A program made the position numbers and the translations under genes. The notes beneath the pieces are model-generated. The model was not told the DNA's origin. It did no database searches and worked only from the letters and a program-made list of their open reading frames with translations. Shown in pieces: positions 1 to 12,719 of a stretch of 64,000 bases of DNA (the stretch's first letter is position 1; the number at the start of each line of letters is the position of its first letter). The stretch is from Rhipicephalus microplus (lineage: Eukaryota; Arthropoda; Arachnida; Ixodida; Ixodidae), in assembly GCF_043290135.1 (NCBI RefSeq), contig NC_134704.1:12716001-12780000 (forward strand). Reading direction: 5' to 3'.

Positions 1-3000
1 ACATTTAGCAAGTCACGAGGACGAACCGTTTATTCAGCCACATTTTTTAATTTATGGTGTAATAAGATTCACAAGCGAGAGAGAGATATAATTTATGGAA
101 AGACAGAGAGTCGGCCTCAGCTAGTGCGTTTTAGATTGCTGGGTTCACAAAGTATGTTCACAGCACTCCGGCCCAGCAGCGAACAACTCGGCACTCATCG
201 GCTTGCCCTATTAGAGTTTTTGCGTGCCTGGGTGATGTGTCTTTTTTAGAACTTGTTTTGTGGCATAACGCTAAGCTACAAAATTTTAATGCAAACACTG
301 CATTCTAAAATGTTTTCAGACGAGTTGGCTATTTGCACTGCTATAATTAAGCGGAAGCGTGTTTTAGGTCATGGCCTGTTAGTATCCAGATCTTATGTTT
401 ATTTCTTTTTTTTTGCACTCCCCTGTGTGGAGTAGCTGGTCAGAGCATAGAATTGAAAGTGATGTCTCTATCCTTCTAACATTTCTTTTTCTCTTCAGAA
501 AAAATAAGCGAAACTCCCAAATATTTCAAACGACATGTCTGAAAATTACATTTTAGGGCTACATAATAGAAAGTCCATAATTAAGCTTGATTGTGAAGAG
601 CGATTTGACACGTGTGCATTTTCAAATTAATGTCGAGCAAACGACGCTCATCGACTCATTGGATAAGAAATATTGTTCACACAGTATCTGTTAAAAAAAG
701 CTGTTCGGTTACAGAAACTCGGTTACTATGGGATTCTATGTATATTATATACAACATGTTTATTTACACTATTTACAACTGGTTTGCAGAGCAGAGCATA
801 TACGTTCGTTGGCTTGCGAAAGGCTTTCATCGTTCTCACTTCAGCTATTTTTTGCCATGCTGTCCAGTCTAGGAAGAGTCATTCTTCTGTTCTATCAAGG
901 GGGGGAGGGGGGAGTCAGGAGTCCCGTCACCCTGTAGCCCATTCTGTGGGAATCGGGAAGAGTTGGTCAGAGACTTCGCGATAGTTTGGAGACAGAAAAG
1001 ATGTATCAAAAAAGAGCGTGACCTCCATTCGTGTCTCTCAATATTTTTTGTTATTATCATTATTCATGCGCATTCACTGATATTTGTTATTATAATGCTC
1101 TTGACTTTCCCACTCTTTTTTTTTTTGTTTCTGCCCAACTAAACACTGATTCGTTGGGCAAGCAGCGGCCATACTTATGTTCCTGTCAAGCATACGTACG
1201 CAAAAAAAAGAAGAAAAAAAACATGAAGCTCACTAAAGCTCACTCAAGAAATACATTTTTCTTGGCAGGCTCACTATAAGACAAGCTACACTTTATCCGG
1301 AACCGGACTCATTCGTACTCAATCTCAAGAACATGTTACGCTGCCGAACTCACTCAGACTCACGGCTTTATCTAATAATAAAGCCGACTCATGGGTCCCT
1401 TGACGTAAAAATAGCTTTTTGTACCATGGTGTCAATGTTTTTTAACGCCAATATCTCGCATAATCGTGGCTTTACGATACGCCTTTTGTTCATCCATATT
1501 CAAAGACGAGTTATTAGTGATTTTAATCTAGTAAGAACATTTTCATGAAAAACACTATTGACAAGACATATATTTTATCAAGAACTTCCCTACGTTCGCT
1601 ACCATGGAACGCAGCAGTATTCTTTCTGTGCTCTCTTTTTTCTATTTCTCATTTTTTATTCGATCATTCCCCTTCTTCCAGTGTAGGACAGCAAACCAGA
1701 CCCACATCTTGTTGACCTTCCTGCCTTTTCTTCTTTTTCTTCTTCCGTCTTTCCTTCTATGAAACAGTTTCCGTAAAAACATTATGCCGCCCCCCAACCC
1801 CTTAACTTACGCCTCTGATGAATAAATATTGCGGTGGCGTACGCACACCATTGCGTTGAGGTAATTCTAATTTCACTTTAGTATAATGGTCAGCCTATGT
1901 AAGGCAGATAGTCATGGTGAATATGAGTACATAAACCATATCGGCAGTGAAAGGTGTAGCTTAATGGACTCGACCAACGAGTACAATTTGCGTTTGGGGC
2001 TTACTCGTACTCGCACTCAATAAAAGTTTCTTCAACCAGAGTCACTGGGACTCCAACTAACTAAAATATTACTCACTCAAATTCACTTTTGAGGTCAGAT
2101 ATGAGCCTGAGTTAGTCTGAGTGAGTCGACTTATGAGTGAGTTCGCCTATCTATGCTCTCGGACTATTACATAGCTGCAGTCCACAGCTGTCTATGACAA
2201 TACAATCAATCCCCCCCCCCCCCGCCCTTCCGCACCAATCGCCTTCACGGTCTGAATTCTGCTACACTACCTGGGCCCTACCCTTAATCGTCTCGTGGAT
2301 GCGCTTTTCTCCCCTTCTGTTTTCTCCGGGGATCATACCTTAATGCCGTCTGCAAAAACGTGAGCCGTTATTTACCACTGGAATAATGGCTCAACACTGG
2401 CGCCCATCACTCACTTTAACGCCCCGGCCGCTATTTTAAGGCTTTCGCCGACTACGTACGCGCAGTTTGGCGCAATCAGTCGAAATAGAACGATTATGCT
2501 ACCGGCCGTGCGGGAAGAAGTGAACGGAGTACTGAAAAACGTGCCGCTCAACGCCCGACAGAAATTATTCTAAGCCTTAGCCTCGGAAGCTCTAGCCAGC
2601 TCCATCTGCGGCAGTGACTCCCATTAGGACTATGGAAATGCAGACAATCCGGCCAATTGTTCAACGCAGAGTTCGCTTCGGCAAGCCTTGCCGACTTCCC
2701 GCTGGAGCTCCTCTGCCTTTGTAACAGCGACGTACGCAGTGCATTCTTACGAGAAGGGAGCATTGTCTCCTCGCTATAGGCTGCCGACCGTCGTCGAAGC
2801 TCTAAAGAACCTCGTATTCACCGTTCTCACCGAGACGCGCGCATAGAAGGCTCGGCCAGCGATTTTTCTCGCTTCCTTGCGCACGAAAGCGGTTTTTGTG
2901 CATCCTGTGCGCTGTAGTGCAGTGAACCGAGTAGGGCTAATTGCGAACGTAGCGTCTGCCACTCACTGTTCTTTCCCATGAGATGGCTGAAGGGGAATCT

Positions 3001-3640
3001 GTAAGAGACACCGTCCCAGAAGAGACGTCTACCGCAGACCCGTGTCGCTTCTCCGCTTGGACTATCGTAACTTTCGTTGACTGTACGAGTCGTGTTCACG
3101 AATCAACGCCCAATTATAACAGTTTGATTCAGTACATGCCCAGGGGTCATTACTTCTGGTATAATTATCCTAACCAACTGTTCAAGTGGTCTCAATGTTT
3201 CATAATAAATAAGTCGGTGCAAGTCCATAAATGGCAATAAAATAATTAATAGGCCCTCGCTGGTTTCATCAGCAGGCCAGACATACCGTGTTTGTTGAGA
3301 GAAACAGACACGGGAACTCAGTCACACTCTTTAGCCAGAAAGCAGACAATCAGCGACTATCAAAGTGCAGAGCAGAGACTCTGAGCACGAGCGGCGAGGC
3401 TGTACCAAGCGCTGGTGATGATTGCTCGCTAGCGTTAGTCTTCTCCTCCGCTATAACCATTTAAGAAAGCTTGGAGTTCTGTTCCGGCTGTGGGAAAAAG
3501 GAATGATGGTGATAGTTCATTTGCTATGCACTGTCGTTGCCATAAATATTACCATGAGGAAAATGCTTGTGCAGTCCACGGTTGAAATATCTGCGACAGT
3601 GAGCTTACTGCATTTATTTATTTATTTATTTTTCTATCAG
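1..3640. other. No gene recognised
   Basis: Both strands hold only short open frames with no recognisable domain. Two patches, about 1225-1400 and 1990-2145, are enriched in degenerate CTCACTCA/GAGTGAGT words on both strands and look like decayed simple repeat. A 12-base C run lies near 2212 and A- or T-rich runs near 1110 and 1205. A pyrimidine-rich stretch covers about 1615-1760. Confidence 0.6.
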
Positions 3641-3673
3641 TTTGTTTGTTTGTTTGTTTGTTTGTTTGTTTGT
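3641..3673. repeat. (TTTG)n microsatellite
   Basis: About eight uninterrupted TTTG units, preceded at 3613-3630 by a short TTTA run. Confidence 0.95.
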
Positions 3674-3800
3674 GACGCTAGACATTTTCATAAGCACACA
3701 TTCAATGCATGCGCCTGTTTCTTGCTTGATATCTGCACGCCCTATTTTTAAGGCAACAAGACTTGTAATACGCATCCAGATACCATGTCTGGCACACCGT

Positions 3801-4925
3801 AATTTTTATTTTATTTTATTTACAATACTGCTAGCCCTTGCGGGCTGTAGCAGGGGTGGGAGGAGAACAGGTTAACAATACACAAACAATGTTAGGCAAA
3901 AAACAAGTCCAGCCCTCGTTGAAAATCCTGTGAGGATCTACATCCTGTAAGTACCTCGGGAGGAAGCGCATTCCAGTCAACAATAGATCGCACCAGAAAC
4001 GAAAACTTAAATACATCCACCCGCGGTACATAAGCTTGGACAGAAAATGAGTGATTGGTACGAGCCGATACTCGTCCTGGGGGGCGCAGGTATACACTGG
4101 GATCCAGCTTGTAGTTTTTATGATACAGGTCATAAATAAATTTTAAGCGAGCTATTTTTCTACGTGTAGCTAACGATTGAAGGTCAGCCCTAGCAAGCAA
4201 AAGTGATACAGACTGTGTTCTCTTGTAATTTGAATAAATAAACCTCGCGGCCAATCTTTGTACTCGTTCAAGTTTGTTAATTTCAGTTTTAGTATGCGGA
4301 TCCCAGATGATAGCTGCGTACTCCAGCGTTGGTCTAACAATAGTCTTATACGCCAACAATTTAACAGAGGGCGGTGCATTACGGAGTTTCCTTCTCAGAA
4401 AACCCAGCTTTCGCTTCGCCAGTCCTGTAATATTGTCAATATGCTTGTCCCACTTTAAACTGCTGGATATAGTAACACCTAAGTATTTAAGCTCATTAGA
4501 ACTCTTAATTTCTCTATTGTTTATTGTGTATTTTTAGTTAAGGGGGTTTTTTTATTTGAAATTGTCATGCACACAGTTTTATCGAAATTAATTTTCATGT
4601 CCCATTTTTCACACCAGTTGTCAATACATCGAAGAGCATCATTGAGGAGCATTTGATCAGAAACACTTTTCACATGACAAAACAAGAGACAATCATCTGC
4701 ATATAACCTTACATCAACAAAAGGAGGCACAACCGTTGCAATATTATTCACATAAATTAAAAAGAGTAGAGGTCCCAACACGGAGCCTTGTGGCACACCT
4801 GAGGATACGCGTAAAAGAGAAGAACGTGCGCCACTTATTTCAACAAACTGCAACCTATTGCGCAAGTACGCTTCAACCCATCTTACAATTGCGGGATCAA
4901 TACCAAGTATTAATAGAGAACTTTG
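3801..4925 (-). mobile_element. 5'-truncated non-LTR retrotransposon, Jockey/CR1-like
   Basis: The minus strand reads the second half of a LINE reverse transcriptase, its C-terminal extension, a short 3' UTR and a terminal A-rich tail of AAATA/AAAATA units (plus 3801-3827). Homology to a reverse transcriptase starts around the segment LGIDPAIVRWVEAYLRNR; upstream of about 4925 the frame stops looking like a LINE, so the copy is 5' truncated, the usual product of incomplete target-primed reverse transcription. The protein signature (GVPQGSVLGPLLF, YADD, then a long WN-P-containing tail) suits the Jockey/CR1 group; exact clade is not resolvable by eye. Confidence 0.88.
3892..4925 (-). pseudogene. 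LINE reverse transcriptase ORF2 fragment with one frameshift
   Basis: Reverse transcriptase copies element RNA into DNA at the nicked target. Visible in order: the finger/palm block SGVPQGSVLGPLLFLIYVN, the catalytic YADD box with both aspartates, the FDKT motif block, then after a frame change a YLGV block, the RKLGFLRRKL segment, LEYAAIIWDPH and a C-terminal IVDWNALPPEV block ending at a stop at 3892. The frame changes near 4535-4560 at adjacent G and T runs: the first frame ends at a stop at 4521 while the YLGV block lies in another frame. Endonuclease and N-terminal palm are missing. It cannot make a working enzyme. An assembly indel at the homopolymers is an alternative explanation of the frameshift. 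Confidence 0.88.
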
Positions 4926-5610
4926 CGATCTGGTTTCTTTAAGGTGCACCTGAATCCAGACATACGCGCGTTCTTGTATTTTGCTTCGCTCAATATATAG
5001 TCTTAGCTCTCTAAACGTGTTACTCGTAGCCTATAATAGGCATATATGTTGCGACGAGTCTACCAAATGACACACAACACGACGTATGAATCAAAATCTG
5101 TGCACATTCACTTTACGGCTAAGCTGTCAATCATATTAACGTGGCGCCTACGTAATTGGTAATGTCTAGTTTGTTGGGATGCTATGAATGAATCCTCCGT
5201 AGACGAAAGAAAATCCGTGGCCTTGTGAATATAATTCAGCCCGCCGTGATATAGGAAGCGGAACTGCACACCTGTCATTGGCACGACTTGGTTGCGCACG
5301 TATTGGTTACGTATGATAGTTTAGTTGAGAGGCTGCTATTTTACCCTGTACTTGCTACACCGGCGAGGCCCTTCGCAATAACAGTACTGTTCTTTTTTTT
5401 TTTTTGACACGAAGTAAGACGGGAGCTTCAACAATGGCAGGCATAAGAGTAGACACTCCTCGCGAACGTTGAAATTATCTCAAGAGCTCTGGCACGGCCG
5501 CTGGATACAAAAGAGATTCATTGCTATGTAGCGACCGTGTCTCAGGACTGGGTACTAGGCTGTAGAGAAATCGCTGTTCTATATGGCATGTGTACATGCA
5601 ATCCCCTCTA
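4926..5610. other. No gene recognised
   Basis: Mixed-composition sequence with a 12-base T run near 5394 and no recognisable coding or repeat signature. Confidence 0.5.
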
Positions 5611-5612
5611 CA

Positions 5613-5843
5613 TGCCATGGTGGGTTAGTGATTATTGTGCTCGACTGCTGACTTGCAGGTCGCGGAATCGATTCCCGGCCGCGCAACTGCATTTTCGGCA
5701 GGAAGCGAAAGTGCTTGATGTCCGTGTATTTAAGTTTAAGTGCGCGTTAAGGAACCTCGTGTGGTCGAAATTCCCGCGGCTTTCCACTACAGTGTCCCTC
5801 ATAAGCAACTGGTGGTTTCGGGATGTAAAACCCTAACAATTAT
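5613..5843 (+). mobile_element. Old Ruka-type tRNA-derived SINE
   Basis: A decayed tRNA-like head (GGTGGGTTAGTG, then B box GTCGCGGAATCGATTCCC) is followed by the Ruka body landmarks: GGAAGCGAAA, GCGTTAAGGAAC, GTGGTCGAAATT, CCACTAC and the 3' GGTTTCGGGATGTAAAACCC. The tail is replaced by a short ATT run. Divergence from the clean copies in this window is high, so this insertion is old; no flanking duplication is visible. Confidence 0.85.
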
Positions 5844-7767
5844 TATTATATACCTGTCCCCATCATTATTTCTAACTTTTTCTTTTTTTTAGTTTTGAAT
5901 GGTAGCAGACCAGAGCGAAATGGCTCAGCCCGACCTCTTTGCTTCTTAATTTTCTCTTAACTTTCTCGGTGTGGCAAAAGCGCCTCATATATCGGTAAAC
6001 ACACCCCTTGTACGTATACAGACAAGTGGCCTGTTGAGCTGCCGAGTCCCGAGGATCCCTCCTCCGTGTAGTGTACACACGCGCACGCGAGCCACACATC
6101 CTGCTGGGTATATAGACGCCCGCTACAACAGGAAGATGCCCGACTAATGTCGCCCTTCTCCCTTTCCTTTTCACTCCAGCCCCGCGCAGTGCCGCGTCTA
6201 ACTGCGTTCGCCTTCAAGCGGCCTCGTCTTCCTGAAGCAGTTGTTTGTCACCAGGCTTAAGGAGCGGTGGCGCGTCACGACGCGACAGTGAATCGTGCTT
6301 GTTCTGGTACGGCTTCAGAGCGACCGTCGGGCGCTCTTATTCCTCGTATTTGACCAAGAGCCGACTCTCTTTCTCTCATTCCACTTGTATGAATGTTCCT
6401 GCTATTTTTGTTGGTCGTCTACGTGCGTCGTAGAAGGTGTACGCAAAGTGTATCTCTTTTTGTTACACAGCCAATCTCGCTATAGAAGCGTGCACCACGA
6501 TCAAACATACAGGATGGCGTCATCTAAGCAAGGAACCTTTAGTAAAGACTTCAGAAAGTAAAAATTACTAGCAATTACCAAACGTATTGGCCACGTCTTT
6601 TCAGGTTGTCCTTATTTATTTCTCTGCGTACATTCGCGCCCCCCGAAATGAATCTTACGAATCGCGATTTGTCACCATGTTAGTAGAAGTCATTTCGTTC
6701 CTTCGACGAACTGCGCTGTATTGTGGTTACAGAACTGCACTGTATTGTGGTTATACGGTCTACTAGACCTCCAGGCACCAGGAACGAAATGAACGCGGAA
6801 ATTTCTTATCGTTGTGTACGCCTGATGCCGTTTAGTTGAGTTACTGTTGCATGTATTTAACTTGTTGCGTGGTGACAGCGGTTGATCAAGGGCTTCGCTT
6901 GCTCCCTGTAATCGAACGAGGGATTACTTACCGCCCGCGCTGTCACTACCTCCGCTTCGTGCTGTTGTGTCCTGTGCAGCTGTCTCCGGGCTTCTCTAAG
7001 CGGTGCTTCTGGTTAGCAATATGTCACGGCAACTCGAAAACTGTCAACCAGATTGCCTTAGTCGCACGAAATATTCTCTGGACCAAGCACCCTGGCTTTC
7101 GACTAGTAGGCTTTACGTGAGAAAAAGACCGAGTAGTCTTAGCTGATTTTCACTGATGCTTATTAGCTTGGTCTTTCGCCTTATTTTTCCGGTTTTTTTT
7201 ATTTCTGGTCGGAACTTCGTTCAACGGATGTGACACGAGGGAGGGTGTTCTATCTTTGCCGATTGTTCTAAACGATCAATCTAACGGAAAGAAGTGTAAA
7301 GGCAAAAACACGCAAGTTGACCATGCAGAACAGTGTCTGAAAATTTACCTTACTTCTGCAAGTTGTTCAAGAGAAAGTTACAGAAAGAGTGCATTGGCGA
7401 TTTATAATACCAAGAAGCTCATTTATGTACCCCTCCACGTTAATAAAATTTGAAGATTCAACAGACAAAAAAAAGAGAACACATTGAGAAGGCCAAGAGC
7501 ATACGATAGCTTGAGAGTTCGCATTCGTTTCAAAATGTGTTAATTTCGCTTTAAAAATATCAATTACCCAGCATCCCTTCTACAGATTTGCTTCTATATT
7601 CAAATGTAAAGGGCTAATTTATAAGGTTACTTATTGGCAAGGTATATTTGCATTGTTTCACCACCTTTGGATAAATATAAGCCCAGCACTTGGATTATTT
7701 GCTACACCGATATGTCCAACACCACAATGGACTAACAATCCTCGCTAAGAAAAGTGAGAGAGAGGGT

Positions 7768-7826
7768 GTGTGTGTGTGTACGTGGGCATGTTAGTGTGTG
7801 CGCGTGTGTGTTTGCATGTGTGCGTG
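7768..7826. repeat. Interrupted (TG)n tract
   Basis: Imperfect alternation of TG with CG and TA, preceded by a short GA run. Alternating purine-pyrimidine DNA. Confidence 0.85.
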
Positions 7827-7966
7827 CCTGTGCACGCTTCCAAAGTAGTCCACGTTATTCTCATTTATTACTTTTGGAAGGCAATACGACCCACCTTTAA
7901 AGGCAACACTACTTTGTAGTTTTTAATGTCACGTAACTTTACGAAATGCAAGCAGTTGCGGTTTCG

Positions 7967-8023
7967 ATGCATTTTAACGTCTTCGCACTAAATTAATGCA
8001 CTTTAACGTCTTCGCACTAAAGT
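7967..8023. repeat. Two-copy 29 bp tandem duplication
   Basis: The segment starting ATGCATTTTAACGTC at 7967 is repeated from 7996 with one T to C change. The unit also contains TTCGCACTAAA. It lies in otherwise unique sequence, so it looks like a simple replication-slippage duplication. Confidence 0.85.
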
Positions 8024-9784
8024 ATGCTTGCAAAATTATCAACTAATATGCTTTATTGGGAAGGTTTCCAATGATAGAATATCACTGCGGTATCATTGTT
8101 TAATCAAAGAAGAAATGGATGCTGTTGTTGAATAGCTTGTTTCTGTTACGGTGCCATGCCTAGCCAGACACCTTGTGGGCTTTTGGCTGCGCTTTCCATA
8201 CCAGTTTTTTTTTTTATAAATGAATTAATGTTTTCTGGAACAAAAGAAAATTTAATTAGTGAACCTATTTTGTATCACCGAATTCGAATAACTTGCAATT
8301 CGCTTCTCTCTCGTTCGTATTTACTCACTATGCACATTAGGGCCATTGAGGGCATATAGCGGTGCCACCTTCCAATTTGTGTGAAAAAAAAAATAAACAG
8401 TTTTCACTGCAACAAAACAAGCGTGTGTCAAATACATCAAATAAAAAATTGTTTCTTCGTATTCGCCTTGTATATCTACGTGTACGCTAAGCGTGGAAAG
8501 CGAGAAATGATTCAATCTTTCCTCTTATCACGTCGCCAAGACACGACGTACTCAGCGGTCTCGGTCGTTTAACAAAAAAAAAAAGCGAGGCATTGCGGCG
8601 GCCATATAGTCTTGTAGCACCGCTTGTTCGCCTCATCGCCCAAAGGCGGCTTTGCATGCGGCACGTACTTCGTCTCCGCTTTATCTCAGCCGTAAATCTC
8701 TGCAAACGACGCTTCCTTACAAAAGCCTTGCGTGAGTCTATATTTGATCTCTTCCGCTCTCTTTGCGACAACATTGATTTCCTAATTTTTATCAGGGAGA
8801 GCTTAGGAGGCGTGGAAGATCAAGGTTTTATTCGCATACTTAGGCTTTAAAAAAATAAGCAGTGTATCCGCTTAGCCATTTGTCTGTACAATGAATGGCT
8901 TTCAATGGGATCGAGGGCTTCGTCAGCTAATAAATATGCCTACCAGTGTATCACAAACTGGTCGTTGTGACGCACGCTTTAAGAGCAGGCACCCTTTTTC
9001 CAAGCTGGGCTCCAGGCACCACGCGTGAGCATCTATTCTAATATGTCTATAAATAGCCTTATTAACTAATTGGGAATTGTATACTGACAGCGGCGAAATG
9101 ATGCAGACTCGTGTATTTACATTTCGGTCCTCATGAAAGGACAAGTTGCTGAGAATCAGGAGCACTTCACTACGGCGTGCTAATAATCATAACAAGGCTT
9201 TGAGAAATAATATTATTAATAATAAATCAACCAATCAATAAATCCATAAATTATTCACTTAACTTGCCCTATAACAACCATGAGGTCTTAGTGCAGGCGC
9301 ACGCAAAAATAAAACAGTACAAATAAACAAACGCAATGAAGATAAGAAATAAAACAATAAAAATAAAGTAAATACAGGCACTCTTCAGAAAAAATAAATC
9401 AAGAGTGAAAATACACAGATGAAAAAAGAAATCAGTGCAAAATGGGAAGAAAAAAAGATGAGAGCCATAGGAAGGAAATCAAAGATAAAGGGGAATATAC
9501 AAAAGTATGTAGAAACCTTCCTGAAAGATGGAAAGGGAAGAATACGAATATTGCGAAAAACTTTGTTAAGACAGCGCATAGCTGTGATGAAAACAATGAC
9601 ATTGGACTGTGAAAAACATCAAGGTCATAAAAGTAACATTATAGATACTTTGTATTCTGTGAGCTGCAGAGTGTTGAAAGAAGTTCTACATGAAATGGTC
9701 GATTCCCTCCGGTTAACTTACGCAAAATCTGAAAATTTACACTACTGAGACGTTTCTTGGTTTGACGAAAATACAAAGTCGTAA

Positions 9785-10159
9785 CTCTTACATCAAATAT
9801 ATCCGTCTCTCCAATTTTCCCCTAGTCAAAAGATTGATAGACCATTCGACATGCTATTGCACCGTCTACGATTAGGTGTTTCATACACAACTCACTCTTT
9901 ACGCCTCGTAAAAAGAAGAACGTCCACGCACTGCGACCACTGCGATCATGTCGATGCGTTAGAGGAGCATATTCTTTTACAATGTCCACAATGCGATCAA
10001 CAACGCGCTGAACTGAGGGATCGCTTGAACAGACTTGGCAGTCGACCATTCACAATTACAAAAATACTTGAAGCGTGGCCGCATTCGAATAATCAAAGGC
10101 ACGCAATGAGCACCCTCCGCGATTTTTTAATGAACACAAATCTAATGAACTGTCTTTAG
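9785..10159 (+). pseudogene. LINE ORF2 C-terminus with CCHC motif
   Basis: Open from 9785, with an in-frame stop just before it, to a stop at 10159. It shows the RLRLGVSYTTHSLRL block and a CCHC-type knuckle C-D-H-C(x8)H(x4)C at about 9938-9991, then SRPFTITKILEAW and a terminal STLRDFLMNTNLMNCL. The second copy at 32.6-33.4 kb has the same order of blocks, which supports homology. In this LINE group the segment follows the RNase H domain and probably binds nucleic acid. The reverse transcriptase and endonuclease are absent, so it is a dead 3' fragment. Confidence 0.8.
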
Positions 10160-10432
10160 TTAATATCATACCTTGCCGCAATATGTATGGACTCTATCCG
10201 CAATGTGATCCCGATATATTAACTGGACTATGACCATACATACTGTGCATATTCATGCATTATATGCCCTATAATGTATATAGCATTATACATATCGCCT
10301 TTGACAAGTTTTGCATATTTTATTCTTAATTTTGCTTTTTGTGTGTTTAATTGTGCATTACTGTTATGATGTTGGGTTCACCGGCTCTAAAGTGGCCTAC
10401 CTTACCATGTTCCACCAAATATAAATAAAAAA
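9785..10432 (+). mobile_element. 5'-truncated I-like LINE, 3' fragment
   Basis: Contains the last 125 codons of a LINE ORF2, a roughly 270 bp AT-rich 3' UTR and a terminal A-rich stretch (AAATATAAATAAAAAAG, about 10418-10434). The coding part aligns by eye with the C-terminus of the element at 32648-33432. The immediately following (ATT)n array may have grown from its tail. Confidence 0.78.
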
Positions 10433-10476
10433 GTTAAGAGCAGCATAGCATACCTTGAACTAGTTTGTAAAGAAAA

Positions 10477-10632
<156 letters not shown>

Positions 10633-10639
10633 GTAACAC

Positions 10640-11965
10640 GTCAGGCTATAACAGTTTTAGCGCAAATATCCTAGACTGACTGAGCTTTGCCTATAGGCAT
10701 ACAGAGGTAGAGATATAACGACACAGACAGAAAGAAAGAACGAAGGGGTGAGCAAGGCTGGCCATGCACAGTATTGTCTAGCAAAGGGAGGGAGAGAGAT
10801 TGACGAGGAGGTAAAAGCCCAGCCAACTCATGACCAGCTGGGTGCCCACCACCTCTGCTGTCAGTCCAACCCTACGTGACTTAGTGCGGGCTGCGCTAAT
10901 TTTTTTACTCTTCATTCCTCTCGGAATGTTTCGCATAATGAGCACCGCCGTCGATAACAGCGCCTCCTTTCTGCAATGCGGATTTTTAACGTCGTTGCGA
11001 TGAATTCTCCAATGTTTTCTCGGCGCAGATACAGACTGTGAGTGAACTGTGGCGCACGCCCGTATGCCACGGGCTGTGTTATGCCGGTATATGACACACG
11101 TGAGTGGCGGAAAAAAGTCAAATATGTATACGACAGGCAACTGACGTTATTCATGTCTTGACCTTTCAAACGCGTTTGTCATACACTCATGTCCTTCTAT
11201 GTGAATTTTTCTGGTTAGTAGAACGCTCAGGAGACGACCTTGACAGCGCCCCGAAGCAGGCGGCTAGATAAGTAAAGGGAAATAATTGAAGTTCCTTAGG
11301 TTCCCTAAGAAATGCTTGGCATTTAAAACATCTCTTTTCCTTTTCACAGCATAAATATGAAGTAAAGCTTGTTGTTAAGTAAACTTTTGCTCGTTTTAAG
11401 AGGAATTTTTGCTTGATGCCTGTGGCATAATGAATGTTTACCATTCGCTGATGTGGTCGTTGATTAAAGCGGCCCGTGTTTTCTATAGTATATATAGGTG
11501 TGTTCTAGACAGAGACGAGAGAGGAAAAACGAAATACCGGAAGGTTTACCGAACACACTTTCTGTTGGTGCTCTGCCCTGGGCGATAGAGATCAAGCGAA
11601 GAAAAGAGATGAAACGAAAAATATTGAGCGCACTGTTCGTGGGCGGACTTGAACAAGCACACACAAATGCGCGAGAAAGGGTGATAACAACAACATCTGG
11701 CCTACGAATTACCTCCTCCGACATTCCCCTTCTCTCGTAGGAAATGGCATGTATTCTGACCGGAACACATAAACATCTTCTTCGGATAAACATTCCTTCA
11801 CGGGCAGGGTGACCTCGCTTTTACCTTCGTCTCTAGAGACTTGGCCCGTGGTCATTCGCATGATCCACATCAGCGCAGTAAAGGAATGGCTAATGTGGTC
11901 CCTGAATGGTGGCAGAATTTGCCCAACTTTTCGTTTCTACGAACTGTTTGTCATTTACCCCTGGG
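10640..11965. other. No gene recognised
   Basis: Frames up to 120 codons on both strands, none with a recognisable domain. Sequence at 10785-10860 resembles the GGGAGGGAGAGAG type of repeat edge but is too short to assign. Confidence 0.5.
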
Positions 11966-11968
11966 AAC

Positions 11969-12185
<217 letters not shown>

Positions 12186-12494
12186 ACTTTATTTGTCTGT
12201 ACCATTCGCTTAAGCTACTGCTTGTTGCGCGTTATCACAGTCTAAGCGCGAAAACCACTCCTGGAATACGGACTCCAGGTCTGTGATTTCACGGTATATT
12301 ACCATCTCTTCAGTCTTTTGTATAGAAGAACGACATGCTGAGCAGAATGTGTGAGAGCTGTTATTCATATGTGTTAGTGAGAACAAGTTGACATTACTGG
12401 TAGAGCTCTTGTCGAAGTAATCTTGTCAAGGACAAGCATTCGCACTACCGACAATCCGATTATTTGAAAATCCTCTCCTGGCGCTAATGGTGTC

Positions 12495-12712
12495 CGCCAC
12501 AGTGAATCAGTGGTTACGGCATACTCGGCGGCTGACCTGAAAGGTCGCGGGTTCCATCACAGTCACGGCGGTCGTCTTTCAGTGGGGGCCCGTGTATATG
12601 TCACGCAGTGCACGTTAAAGAGCACCAGATGGTCGAAATTTCCAGAGCCCTCCCCACCGGCGTCCCTCATTACCGTAACGTAGTTTAGGGACGTAAAACC
12701 CCACATTGGCAT
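12495..12712 (+). mobile_element. Old Ruka-type SINE
   Basis: Head (CAGTGGTTACGGCATACTCGG, B box AGGTCGCGGGTTCCATC) and body landmarks GGGCCCGTGTA, GCACGTTAAAGAGCACCAGA, GGTCGAAATTTCCAGAGCCC and the 3' AGGGACGTAAAACCCCAC are all present in order, diverged throughout. No tail and no clear flanking duplication remain. Confidence 0.87.
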
Positions 12713-12719
12713 CAACGGG

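Larger units (their letters stand above)
5850..9780. other. No gene recognised
   Basis: No domain-bearing frame on either strand. Short tracts are listed separately. Sequence at 9220-9480 is A-rich with many AAATA words and gives a 109-codon frame at 9419-9748 that is Lys/Arg/Ile rich and matches nothing I recognise; I treat it as chance. Confidence 0.55.
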
